In this document: in pieces, positions 1 to 7,407 of the stretch
Position numbering within the stretch: the first letter of the stretch is position 1
How the letters are laid out: each line of letters starts with the position of its first letter
Assembly (NCBI GenBank): GCA_011051075.1
Contig: DREN01000168.1
Span: forward strand, 1-8,552
Direction: 5' to 3'
Source: Deltaproteobacteria bacterium
GTDB lineage: Bacteria > Desulfobacterota > DSM-4660 > Desulfatiglandales > Desulfatiglandaceae
DNA length: 8,552 nt
Program-made: the position numbers and the translations under genes
The notes under the pieces: generated by a model
What the model saw: the letters and a program-made list of their open reading frames with translations, nothing else
The model's database searches: none
Told to the model about the DNA's origin: nothing

Positions 1-1
1 C

Positions 2-1360
2 GGGTATTATACCTGCGATGAAGGCGAGTGCTATATCAAGGGTATGAAGGTCAACCTCACCTGTCCCAAAGATGCGATTCGGTCGGGAATCGGCATGATT
101 CACCAGCATTTTACCCTGGTGCCGTCTCTGACGGTGCTTGAGAATATTGTCGTTGGGACTGAGGTGGGCAGAGGGCCGTTTTTGAATTTCAAGACTGCCA
201 GGGAAAAATTGAGAAAGATTTCGGATAAGTTTGGCGTGGGCGTGGATCTGGACGCCAGGGTCTGGACACTATCCGCAGGAGAGCAGCAGAGAACAGAGAT
301 TATAAAGGCGCTTTATCGCGAGGCCGATATCCTGATCATGGACGAACCTACTTCTGTTCTGGCGCCTGCTGAAACCAGGGAGCTGTTCCATACCCTGAAG
401 ATCCTTGTGCAGGAAGGCCGTTCGGTCGTTTTCATCTCCCATCATCTTGATGAAGTGTTTGAGGTGGCGGATCGTGTTGTTGTCCTGCGTGATGGAGAAG
501 TGGTTGCTGAAAGGAGGACCGAAGAGACCACGCCCAGAGAACTGGCCAACATCATGGTGGGGCGGGAGATGCTGGAAGAGCTGGAAAAGAAAAGATCATC
601 TCCCGGCGCGGTCGTTCTGGAGATCGAGAACCTCAACGCCTTGAACGATAAAGAGATGCCGGCGTTGAATAATGTCAACATAAATGTCCGCCGCCATGAG
701 ATAGTGGGGATTGCCGGTGTATCCGGAAATGGCCAGACCGAGCTTTCAGAGATACTTTTCGGCCTCAGGGCCCAGACGTCCGGGCGCATCAGGGTTAACG
801 GCAAGAGACTACAGCCCGGGCGCCCCCTTTCCGCCATGGAACTCGGGCTGGCGCGCATACCTGAAGATCGCATGGGAACCGGCATCCTGTTGGACCTGAC
901 CGTTGAAGAGAACCTTGTTCTGGAAAAACACGGCAAGCCGCCCTTCAACTCGGGCGGCTTGATTAATCAGAAGGAAATAAGGCGATTTGCTGATTCAGCC
1001 ATGGAGGAGTTCGACATAAAATCAGCAGGGCCCACCGCTCTGGCCAAGACCCTGTCGGGTGGCAATCTTCAAAAAGTGATGATCGCGAGAGGACTCTCCG
1101 GCCAAGCGAGTGTCATCGTCGCCCATAAGCCGACATGGGGGATTGATATCGGCGCGGCTGAATACATACACCAGAGGATGCTGGAAGAAGCTGAAAAAGG
1201 GGCGGCCATCTTGCTGATTTCCGAGGACCTGAACGAGATTTATCTGCTAAGCGACCGCATTGTGGTCTTGTTTGAAGGGAGGGTAATGGGCGAGGCTCCA
1301 AATCATGCCCAATATCGCGAAGACATAGCCATGTGGATGAGCGGGGTAAGAGATGTTTAA
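2..1360 (+). CDS. Nucleoside-type ABC importer, double ATPase subunit (5' partial)
   Basis: This is the cytoplasmic ATPase of an ABC importer of the BMP/Nup (YufO-like) nucleoside family, with two nucleotide-binding domains in one chain. The frame is open to the left edge and the residues before the first in-window ATG at 44 (DEGECYIKG) already match the family, so that ATG is internal and the first Walker A is outside the window. Domain 1 shows the Q-loop (GMIHQHF, about 92-112), signature LSAGEQQR (about 269-292), Walker B ILIMDEP (329-349) and an ISHH switch. Domain 2 begins near 600 and has a degenerate Walker A (GVSGNGQTEL, about 713-742), signature LSGGNLQK (about 1052-1075) and a Walker B region without the usual acidic pair (VIVAHKPT). 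Asymmetric domains of this kind are normal for sugar and nucleoside importers. Its stop overlaps the first permease gene by 8 nt, which suggests translational coupling. The family assignment is strong. Nucleoside as substrate is inferred from the family and the purine-type neighbours. Confidence 0.93.
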   Translation, partial: GYYTCDEGECYIKGMKVNLTCPKDAIRSGIGMIHQHFTLVPSLTVLENIVVGTEVGRGPFLNFKTAREKLRKISDKFGVGVDLDARVWTLSAGEQQRTEIIKALYREADILIMDEPTSVLAPAETRELFHTLKILVQEGRSVVFISHHLDEVFEVADRVVVLRDGEVVAERRTEETTPRELANIMVGREMLEELEKKRSSPGAVVLEIENLNALNDKEMPALNNVNINVRRHEIVGIAGVSGNGQTELSEILFGLRAQTSGRIRVNGKRLQPGRPLSAMELGLARIPEDRMGTGILLDLTVEENLVLEKHGKPPFNSGGLINQKEIRRFADSAMEEFDIKSAGPTALAKTLSGGNLQKVMIARGLSGQASVIVAHKPTWGIDIGAAEYIHQRMLEEAEKGAAILLISEDLNEIYLLSDRIVVLFEGRVMGEAPNHAQYREDIAMWMSGVRDV

Positions 1361-2414
1361 CATGAGTATCGTGAAAAGAGAGCCTCTACCCGCCTGGAGA
1401 AAGATGCTTGTACCCCTTGCCGCGGTCCTGACGACCCTGCTCATATCGGTCATACCGATCCTTATCGCAGGGGGAGATCTCTGGAAGTCGTTCTACTATC
1501 TATTTTACGGGGCCCTCGGCACGAGGTATAACCTGTTGGAGACCCTGGTGAAGGCAAGTCCGCTCATATTGACCGGGCTGGCAGTGGCCTTCGCTTTCCG
1601 GGCGAAGTTCTGGAATATCGGCGCCGAAGGCCAACTCCTGGCCGGGGCCCTGATGGCAACCGTTGTGGGGATAAAATGGCAGTGGCTGCCCGGCTTTCTG
1701 GCCCTGCCGGCGGTTATGATATTCGGATTTCTGGCGGGTGGCCTCTGGGCGGCAATTCCCGCGGTTTTGAAGACAAAGCTGAACGTAGATGATGTTGTAT
1801 CTACGCTCCTTTTGAACTATGTCATGTTGTACATCATGGGCGCACTGTTGTTCGGGCCGTTGCAGCAGCCCGGATCGAGCTGGCCACGGTCGCCTGAGAT
1901 TGTTGAGCTTGCCAAATATCCGGTCCTGCTGGCGCGGTCGCGTTTTCATTTAGGGATTCCATTGGCCCTGGTCATGGTGTTCGTTATCTGGTTCATCAAT
2001 AAAAAGACGGTATTTGGTTTTCGTTCGCGGGCGGTGGGGATAAACCGGCGTGCTTCCCTTTTCGGTGGCATTAAGACGAACTCCGTCATTTTATGGACCG
2101 CGCTGATCTCCGGGGGCCTGGCGGGTCTTGCCGGAGTCGGTGAACTGTGTGCCATCCAATACCGTCTCATTTCAGATATCTCACCCGGATACGGATATAC
2201 CGGTATCGTAATCGCCATGTTGGGCAACCTGCACCCGATCGGTGTCTTGTTCGCATCTCTGTTTTTCAGCGTCATCATTGTCGGGGCACAGACAATGAGC
2301 CGAATGACCGGGGTACCCAGTTACATCGCCGAAGTCATACAGGGGGTCGCCCTGATAGTGATGCTGGTGTTCCTGTTGTTCACAGAGTACAGGTTGAGGG
2401 TGGTGAAAAAATGA
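1353..2414 (+). CDS. Nucleoside-type ABC importer, permease 1 (YufP-like)
   Basis: This is a 353-residue integral membrane permease of the BPD_transp_2 family and forms one half of the inner-membrane channel. It is hydrophobic almost throughout, with a first membrane segment near residues 18-41. Hallmarks of the longer nucleoside-importer permease are NIGAEGQ (88-94), the LNVDDVVSTLLLNYV stretch, and the C-terminal GYGYTGIVIAMLGNLHPIG block, which in this family contacts the ATPase or lines the pore. The chosen ATG at 1353 lies inside the end of the ATPase gene (8-nt overlap) and has a weak purine-rich leader (GGGGTAAG). An in-frame ATG three codons later, at 1362, is an equally possible start and changes little. 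The gene ends in an ATGA overlap with permease 2, as expected for a heterodimeric permease pair. The family call is firm and the substrate is inferred. Confidence 0.93.
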   Translation: MFNMSIVKREPLPAWRKMLVPLAAVLTTLLISVIPILIAGGDLWKSFYYLFYGALGTRYNLLETLVKASPLILTGLAVAFAFRAKFWNIGAEGQLLAGALMATVVGIKWQWLPGFLALPAVMIFGFLAGGLWAAIPAVLKTKLNVDDVVSTLLLNYVMLYIMGALLFGPLQQPGSSWPRSPEIVELAKYPVLLARSRFHLGIPLALVMVFVIWFINKKTVFGFRSRAVGINRRASLFGGIKTNSVILWTALISGGLAGLAGVGELCAIQYRLISDISPGYGYTGIVIAMLGNLHPIGVLFASLFFSVIIVGAQTMSRMTGVPSYIAEVIQGVALIVMLVFLLFTEYRLRVVKK

Positions 2415-3361
2415 CCGGTGAAATTCTGATTGCCGCATTTATATCTGGGTTGATAGGCGCTGGGATCAGGATGGCCATTTCTATTATTTTTGCGACGCTT
2501 GGAGAAATAATAACCGAAAGAGCGGGTGTGCTGAATCTCGGCATTGAAGGCACCATGCTGCTGGGTGCCATGACCGGTTTTCTCGTCACCTATGGTACCG
2601 GGAATCTTCTGTTGGGCGTTCTGGCGGCGGCGGTTGTGGGGATGCTGCTGGGTCTGCTCATGGCCATTCTCGCCGTTCACCTGGGCTTGAGCCAGCACGT
2701 TTCAGGGTTGGGGATCACTGTGCTCGCTACCGGGCTGGCCATGTTCATATACCGTTTGAAGATCGGTTCTCCCACTGTCCCGCCCACGGTGGAGCCTTTC
2801 AAGCAGGTAAGCATCCCACTCTTGTCAAAAATACCGATCGTTGGAGAGGGCCTCTTTACCCATTATTCCCTGACCTATCTGGCCATACTCCTTGTGCCGA
2901 TCATGTCGGTATTCCTGTATAAAACAAAAATGGGGCTGATCATCAGGACCGTCGGTGAAAGGCCCATTGTTGCGGATACCGTGGGGGTAAATGTGATCGG
3001 GACAAGAACGGCCTGTGTGGTGCTGGGAGGCGCATTCATGGGGGTAGGGGGAGCTTTTCTGACCCTGGCACACCAGAACATGTTTCTCATCGATGTCATA
3101 GGTGGGCGTGGCTGGGTCGCCATCGCCATGGTTATCTTCGGCAACTGGGACCCTGGTAAGTGCATAGCCGGGACCCTGATCTTCGGACTTCTTGACGCCC
3201 TGCAACTTCGACTGCAGGGCATGGGGCTGGAAATCTCTCATGATATTTTTCTCATGCTCCCCTATGTATTAACGATAATTGTGTTGATTGTGGCCTCACG
3301 CAAGGCGTCTATACCAGCGGGTTTACTGAAGCCTTACCGTCGTGAATCCAAGGAGGGGTAA
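2411..3361 (+). CDS. Nucleoside-type ABC importer, permease 2 (YufQ-like)
   Basis: This is the second membrane permease of the same importer, 316 residues long and normal for the shorter partner. The N-terminus carries the family signature ERAGVLNLGIEGTM (residues 36-49). The C-terminal half has GRGWVAIAMVIFGNWDPG, the conserved loop and helix seen in these permeases. The open frame extends further upstream, to 2147, but that extension is arginine- and histidine-rich, non-hydrophobic and overlaps permease 1 in another frame, so it is not coding. The ATG at 2411 is chosen because it overlaps the preceding stop (ATGA), has a GAGGGTGG ribosome-binding site at 2396-2403, and starts the protein at the usual place before the first membrane helix. 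The C-terminus (KPYRRESKEG) is charged and cytoplasmic. Its final codons contain the purine-rich AAGGAGGGG that precedes the next gene. Confidence 0.93.
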   Translation: MTGEILIAAFISGLIGAGIRMAISIIFATLGEIITERAGVLNLGIEGTMLLGAMTGFLVTYGTGNLLLGVLAAAVVGMLLGLLMAILAVHLGLSQHVSGLGITVLATGLAMFIYRLKIGSPTVPPTVEPFKQVSIPLLSKIPIVGEGLFTHYSLTYLAILLVPIMSVFLYKTKMGLIIRTVGERPIVADTVGVNVIGTRTACVVLGGAFMGVGGAFLTLAHQNMFLIDVIGGRGWVAIAMVIFGNWDPGKCIAGTLIFGLLDALQLRLQGMGLEISHDIFLMLPYVLTIIVLIVASRKASIPAGLLKPYRRESKEG

Positions 3362-3373
3362 GAGGAACTCTCG

Positions 3374-5692
3374 ATGGCTTTTGATTACATCGGCAAGGAC
3401 TTTACCAGGACTGATGCCTACGCCAAGGTGACAGGAACGGCTCGGTTTATCGCTGATCTGAGTTTTCCAGGAACCTTGCACGCGCAAGTACTGCGGCCCC
3501 CGCACGCCCATGCCAGGATACGATCCATCACCACCACCAAGGCGGAGGAGAGTAAGGGGGTTCGCCGGGTGGTGACCGGCCTGGGATGTGACATCCTTTT
3601 CGGCGCCTGTGGCCTCCTTGATCAAAGCCCCCTTGCCAGGGAAAAGGTAAGGCATGCAGGTGAGCCGGTCGCGGTGGTGATTGCGGATTCGATCAATAAC
3701 GCAAGGAAGGCGCTGAAGAAAATCGAGGTGGAATACGAGCCGCTTAAGGTCCTGCTCGATCCAGTTGAGTCTGCGCTGAACCGGGACGTGCTGATTCACG
3801 AAAGACTTGGGAATTACAAACATCTTTCCTCCTATTACCCTGAGCCCGGAACCAACGTTTTTCATCACTACAGATTAAGAAAAGGCGATATCCATAAGGG
3901 GTTCAAAGAGGCTGATGTGACGGTCAAGGCCGATTTCGAGATGCCTTTAAGCGCACATTCGGCCCTGGAGCCACACGGTGTCGTATGTCGCTGGCAGGGA
4001 AAAGAGAAGGTAGAAATATGGTCCAGTTCTCAGGGGCCGTTTCTCCTGCAGGGGGTTATCGCCGATATGTTCGGATTGCCCCATGCCAATGTGAGGGTCC
4101 ACGTTCCCTATGTGGGCGGAGCATTCGGCGGAAAATCCGACGTCACCATAGAGCCCATGATTGCCTATGCGGCCCGGTTTGTCCCGGGGCATGCGGTCAG
4201 ATACATATGCAGCCGCAAAGAGGTGATGACCAGCACCGTACTCGGGCGGGGCATGAAGGGGAGCGCGACCTTAGGGGCAACAAAGGAGGGCAGGTTCACT
4301 GCCTTCAGGGCGGAGCTCTATTTTGCAGGAGGCGCTTTCGGCGACACAGTCACAAATATTGTTACCGTGGCAGGACACAACAGCGTGGGGCCCTATGCCA
4401 TCGACAACTGCCGGGTGGATGCGTTTGGTGTGTACACAAACTCACCGCCGGTAGGTGCCTATCGCGGCTATGGCCATCCTGAGGGATGCCTTATGTCCGA
4501 AAGGCTGGTGGATATGATGGCCAGGAAGCTGAATATGTCGCCGCTGGAATTGCGGCGGAAAAATTTTCTCTGTGAAGGTAAGACCAACTCGCTGGGCGAG
4601 ACCATTCGAGACCATAATGGGAATCTTTTCAAATGCCTGGATCACGTTGAACGGGAGATTTTTTCAAACCCGAAACCGGCTGAGGATGATCGGTATCTTT
4701 ACGGTCGGGGCGTGGCTTCCATGATGAAATCGCCAAAAGGGGCCACGAACGCCGGATCCTGTTGCCAGATAAAGTTCTGCGAAGACGGCAGTGTGCATCT
4801 GAATCTCGGCGGCGTGGACATGGGTCAGGGGGCACAGCAGGCAATGCGTCAGATCGCTGCCGAAGCCCTCAAGATGCCTCTTGAAAAGATCTCCGTTTAC
4901 TCCGAAATCGACACCCAGCACTCTCCGTGGGAGTGGCAAACAGTGGCCTCAATGTTTACCTGGCGGGGCGGCAACGCTGTTATCAAAACGGCTTATAAGG
5001 CCATTGAAATATTGAAGAAGAACGCCTCCATGGTCCTTCAGGCGGACGTTGAGACCCTGGGGTATAACGGTGAATTTATCTTTCTGAAGACAGATCCCGA
5101 TGTAAAGGTGGCCGTTAGAGAGCTTGTCCGGGGGTATATGTACAAAGGCGGTTTGACGGTGGGCGAGGTGGCCGAGGCCTCCGCATCTGACCGCCTGCCT
5201 CGCTATGTGGAACCGGACCCGAGGTTCGGGATGGGAAATGCCGGCGGCACCTGGACTTTCGGCTGCCAGGGATGTGCCTTGAAGATCGAGAAAAAGACCG
5301 GGAAGGTGATCATAGACAAGTTTGTTTCCTCTTTTGATGTTGGAAGGGTCATCAGTCCACAAATGATCCGCGGCCAGATAGTGGGTGGTGTGGTGATGGG
5401 GATCGGGCAGACGCTCAAAGAGAAGATCGATTTTTCAGGTGACGGTAAGATCACCAATGCCAACTGGAAAAAATACCGTTTACCCACCATTAAAGATATG
5501 CCGGGAAAGCAGGTTGTGATTTGCGTGGAAACACCGGAGGCAAGGGGGCCGTTCGGTGCCAGATGCATTGCCGAACACCCTATGGTGGCTGTCAGTCCAA
5601 CGATTCTGAATGCCATCTATGACGCAACGGGCAGGGAGTTTTTTAAGACTCCGGTTACACCGGAAGAATTACTGGGAGTTATGGACAAGTGA
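3374..5692 (+). CDS. Xanthine dehydrogenase-family molybdopterin-binding subunit
   Basis: This is a 772-residue catalytic subunit of a molybdenum hydroxylase (xanthine oxidase/aldehyde oxidoreductase family), which inserts water-derived oxygen into a heterocycle or aldehyde. The length is normal for a stand-alone large subunit. The N-terminal hammerhead domain (about 1-130) contains the typical SPLAREKVRHAGEPVAVV stretch. Cofactor-binding motifs follow: GGAFGGK (248-254), AYRGYGHPEG with Arg364 at the substrate-site arginine position, and GGVDMGQG (479-486) with Gln485 near molybdenum. The C-terminal GPFGARCIAEHPM places Glu734 where the family has its catalytic glutamate, although the usual G-x-G-E context reads C-I-A-E. 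No signal peptide is seen, so it is probably cytoplasmic. The ATG at 3374 follows AGAGGA (3361-3366) at good spacing, only 12 nt after permease 2, and the gene overlaps the [2Fe-2S] gene by 4 nt. Purine is the likeliest substrate given the importer and phosphoribosyltransferase neighbours. An aldehyde, nicotinate-like or acyl-CoA aromatic substrate cannot be excluded. Confidence 0.92.
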   Translation: MAFDYIGKDFTRTDAYAKVTGTARFIADLSFPGTLHAQVLRPPHAHARIRSITTTKAEESKGVRRVVTGLGCDILFGACGLLDQSPLAREKVRHAGEPVAVVIADSINNARKALKKIEVEYEPLKVLLDPVESALNRDVLIHERLGNYKHLSSYYPEPGTNVFHHYRLRKGDIHKGFKEADVTVKADFEMPLSAHSALEPHGVVCRWQGKEKVEIWSSSQGPFLLQGVIADMFGLPHANVRVHVPYVGGAFGGKSDVTIEPMIAYAARFVPGHAVRYICSRKEVMTSTVLGRGMKGSATLGATKEGRFTAFRAELYFAGGAFGDTVTNIVTVAGHNSVGPYAIDNCRVDAFGVYTNSPPVGAYRGYGHPEGCLMSERLVDMMARKLNMSPLELRRKNFLCEGKTNSLGETIRDHNGNLFKCLDHVEREIFSNPKPAEDDRYLYGRGVASMMKSPKGATNAGSCCQIKFCEDGSVHLNLGGVDMGQGAQQAMRQIAAEALKMPLEKISVYSEIDTQHSPWEWQTVASMFTWRGGNAVIKTAYKAIEILKKNASMVLQADVETLGYNGEFIFLKTDPDVKVAVRELVRGYMYKGGLTVGEVAEASASDRLPRYVEPDPRFGMGNAGGTWTFGCQGCALKIEKKTGKVIIDKFVSSFDVGRVISPQMIRGQIVGGVVMGIGQTLKEKIDFSGDGKITNANWKKYRLPTIKDMPGKQVVICVETPEARGPFGARCIAEHPMVAVSPTILNAIYDATGREFFKTPVTPEELLGVMDK

Positions 5693-6189
5693 AAGACACG
5701 GTTAATCTGACAGTTAATGGAGTAAGATATTCGGTGGCCTGTGAAAAGTCCGAGAGCTTGTTAGACATCTTGAGAGATCGCCTTGGTCTGTTTGGGGCAA
5801 AGGAGGGGTGCGGGTATGGTGAATGTGGCAGTTGCACCGTTATCCTGGATGGAGAGGCGGTTACCGCCTGCACCATGAGGGACAAAGAGAGGATAGATGG
5901 AAGCGAAATAATGACCATTGAAGGGCTTGCCGATAATGAAGGGAATCTCCACCCCCTGCAGGAAGCCTTTGTTGAGTCAGGCGCGGTTCAATGTGGTTTC
6001 TGTACGCCCGGGTTTATTATGCGGCTGTATGCCCTTTTTGACAAGAACCCGAATGCTTCTGCTAATGAAATACGGGAAGCAATGTCAAAGAACCTGTGTC
6101 GCTGTACCGGGTATGAAGCCCTGTGGGAAGCAGCGCTTTTGTATCAAAAAAGAATGCTTGGGGAAAAAGACGGTTGCGCGAGAAAATAG
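5689..6189 (+). CDS. Molybdenum hydroxylase [2Fe-2S] subunit
   Basis: This is the 166-residue small electron-transfer subunit that partners the molybdopterin subunit. The N-terminal plant-ferredoxin domain has Cys41, Cys46, Cys49 and Cys61 in the GCGYGECGSC...C arrangement. The C-terminal helical domain holds the second cluster with Cys102, Cys105 (QCGFCTPG) and Cys137, Cys139 (CRCTGY), so all eight ligands are present and both clusters should form. Translation starts at a GTG overlapping the previous TGA (GTGA), with GGGAG at 5674-5678 as ribosome-binding site. This coupling suggests equal production of the two subunits. The length is typical for family members such as CoxS, XdhC or the small subunit of isoquinoline oxidoreductase. 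No FAD-binding subunit lies on either side. Electrons must leave through a FAD subunit encoded elsewhere, or directly to another acceptor as in FAD-free family members. Confidence 0.95.
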   Translation: MKDTVNLTVNGVRYSVACEKSESLLDILRDRLGLFGAKEGCGYGECGSCTVILDGEAVTACTMRDKERIDGSEIMTIEGLADNEGNLHPLQEAFVESGAVQCGFCTPGFIMRLYALFDKNPNASANEIREAMSKNLCRCTGYEALWEAALLYQKRMLGEKDGCARK

Positions 6190-6224
6190 GTCGGATCAGA
6201 TTCCCTTCATAAGAGAGGTGTAAA

Positions 6225-7325
6225 ATGGAATATCTTGAAGCCTTATACAATTCTCCCGAAATAGCCTACTACGAAATCAGGGATGCCACTCCAGGTGAGG
6301 TGGATCGTTATGTCTTCTCCACCCCCCAGACAAGGATAATATGCAACGTCCCGGAGGTGGTAGGTGTCAAATATACCACTCTGATGAGGGAGGCCATGTC
6401 ATCCGCCCTGAAACACCTGCCTGGAAAGGAAAATCTCCTTAAAATCCCTGAAGAGAAGTTCTGTGTCTTTACGTTTTTGAGGGGAGGTCTGAACTTCTGT
6501 TTAAGGGACGCACTGTTTTATGCCTACGGGTTCAACAATCACGGGGCCTCTTTCATGACTTCGCAGCGTTATATGGAAGATGGCACATGGCATATTAAAG
6601 AGAACCAGTATCGAAAGCTGAAAATACCTGATAACGCCACCTTACTCGTAGGCGACGTCATAGCAACAGGTATTACCATTGAAGAGGGTTTCACGGTTAT
6701 CCTGGACTATTTGCGGGCCCACCGGATCAGACTGGATAATCTGGTTTTCTTCACTATCGGGTGCGGACACGCGGAAAGGGTGTTTGGCCAGGTGGATCGT
6801 AAACTCAGGGCCATGAATTCCTCGTACGGAAGGACAATCGTTGTCTATATCGAAGGGAAGTTCGCCGTCGCGGAACAGCAATCAAACCTCAAAATCAAGA
6901 TCCCCGGGACAGACCTCTTGAGAACCGATGCCCTGGTCTCTCCTGAATTCGCCCTGTCCCAGTACGAGGATGATGCCTATCCCATCGAAAGGTGTACCAT
7001 CTACGATGCGGGTTCCCGTTCATTTGATATCCCCGAATACATGCACGATGTCATTGATTACTGGAAGCAGGTGGAAAAGCTCGCCGAGCGAGGTTTTACA
7101 CTCTATGATGCATTGAAAGAGAGATGGCCCGAGACGGGCTGGGAGAGTTTTCAGGATTTTGCGGAGATAAAGGGGAGGGAATGGCGGGGCGTCGAGGAAT
7201 CCTCCCTGAAAGACCTTCATTCGGCCTATAAGAACAGGTGGAGTGAAGGTTTTATGGAGAGGGCCAAGACCAGCGGGGCCCTGCTTGATCTATGCAGAAG
7301 AAGGCTTGAGGTCTTGAACGGGTAA
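6225..7325 (+). CDS. Phosphoribosyltransferase-like protein with long C-terminal extension
   Basis: This is a 366-residue soluble protein, about twice the size of a simple purine phosphoribosyltransferase. The central part carries a type I PRTase PRPP-binding loop, LLVGDVIATGITI (140-152), after a hydrophobic beta strand. The first acidic residue of the usual D/E-D pair is glycine here (Gly143-Asp144), while the following A-T-G-x-T phosphate loop is intact. An upstream RGG (86-88, in FLRGGLNF) sits where PRTases have the pyrophosphate loop. The C-terminal ~170 residues are rich in Trp, Arg and Glu and match no domain I can name. Translation starts at the ATG at 6225 after AGAGG (6213-6217), 35 nt behind the [2Fe-2S] gene, so it is probably the last gene of the operon. 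A role in converting a base, perhaps the hydroxylase product, to its nucleotide is inferred. It could instead be a PRPP or nucleotide sensor. I do not recognise a specific named enzyme. Confidence 0.8.
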   Translation: MEYLEALYNSPEIAYYEIRDATPGEVDRYVFSTPQTRIICNVPEVVGVKYTTLMREAMSSALKHLPGKENLLKIPEEKFCVFTFLRGGLNFCLRDALFYAYGFNNHGASFMTSQRYMEDGTWHIKENQYRKLKIPDNATLLVGDVIATGITIEEGFTVILDYLRAHRIRLDNLVFFTIGCGHAERVFGQVDRKLRAMNSSYGRTIVVYIEGKFAVAEQQSNLKIKIPGTDLLRTDALVSPEFALSQYEDDAYPIERCTIYDAGSRSFDIPEYMHDVIDYWKQVEKLAERGFTLYDALKERWPETGWESFQDFAEIKGREWRGVEESSLKDLHSAYKNRWSEGFMERAKTSGALLDLCRRRLEVLNG

Positions 7326-7407
7326 AGAGAATGGGTCTTGTCTTTTGGAGGCGCCTGTTACGCATGGAAGAGGCGTTGAATGCGGATCGTGTCTGTAAAG
7401 CTGATAA
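7326..7407. other. Intergenic space between convergent genes
   Basis: This is an 82-bp gap between the ends of the plus-strand operon and the minus-strand Nudix gene. It holds a weak hairpin: GCGCCT (7351-7356) can pair with AGGCGT (7371-7376), including one G-T pair, around a 14-nt loop. There is no T-run after it in either direction, so no canonical intrinsic terminator is visible for either gene. Confidence 0.6.

Noticed and set aside
44..46. ATG at 44 as the true start of the ATPase
   Set aside because: The frame is open back to the window edge and the upstream residues match the family. Starting here would lose the first Walker A.
442..948. Long minus-strand open frame inside the ATPase gene, and similar antisense frames inside the Mo subunit and permease genes
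   Set aside because: They overlap strongly supported genes, have low-complexity Ser-, Arg- or Pro-rich translations, and match no family.
713..1140. Second nucleotide-binding domain as a damaged domain
   Set aside because: A degenerate Walker A and a missing acidic Walker B pair are usual in the second domain of this importer ATPase family, and the frame and signature motif are intact.
2147..2410. N-terminal extension of permease 2 in the open frame starting at 2147
   Set aside because: The 88 extra residues are polar, Arg- and His-rich, and overlap the well-supported permease 1 frame. The ATG at 2411 with ATGA coupling and a ribosome-binding site fits the family start.
7350..7377. Hairpin between the convergent genes as a bidirectional terminator
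   Set aside because: The stem is five or six pairs plus G-T pairs with a 14-nt loop and no T-run on either side.
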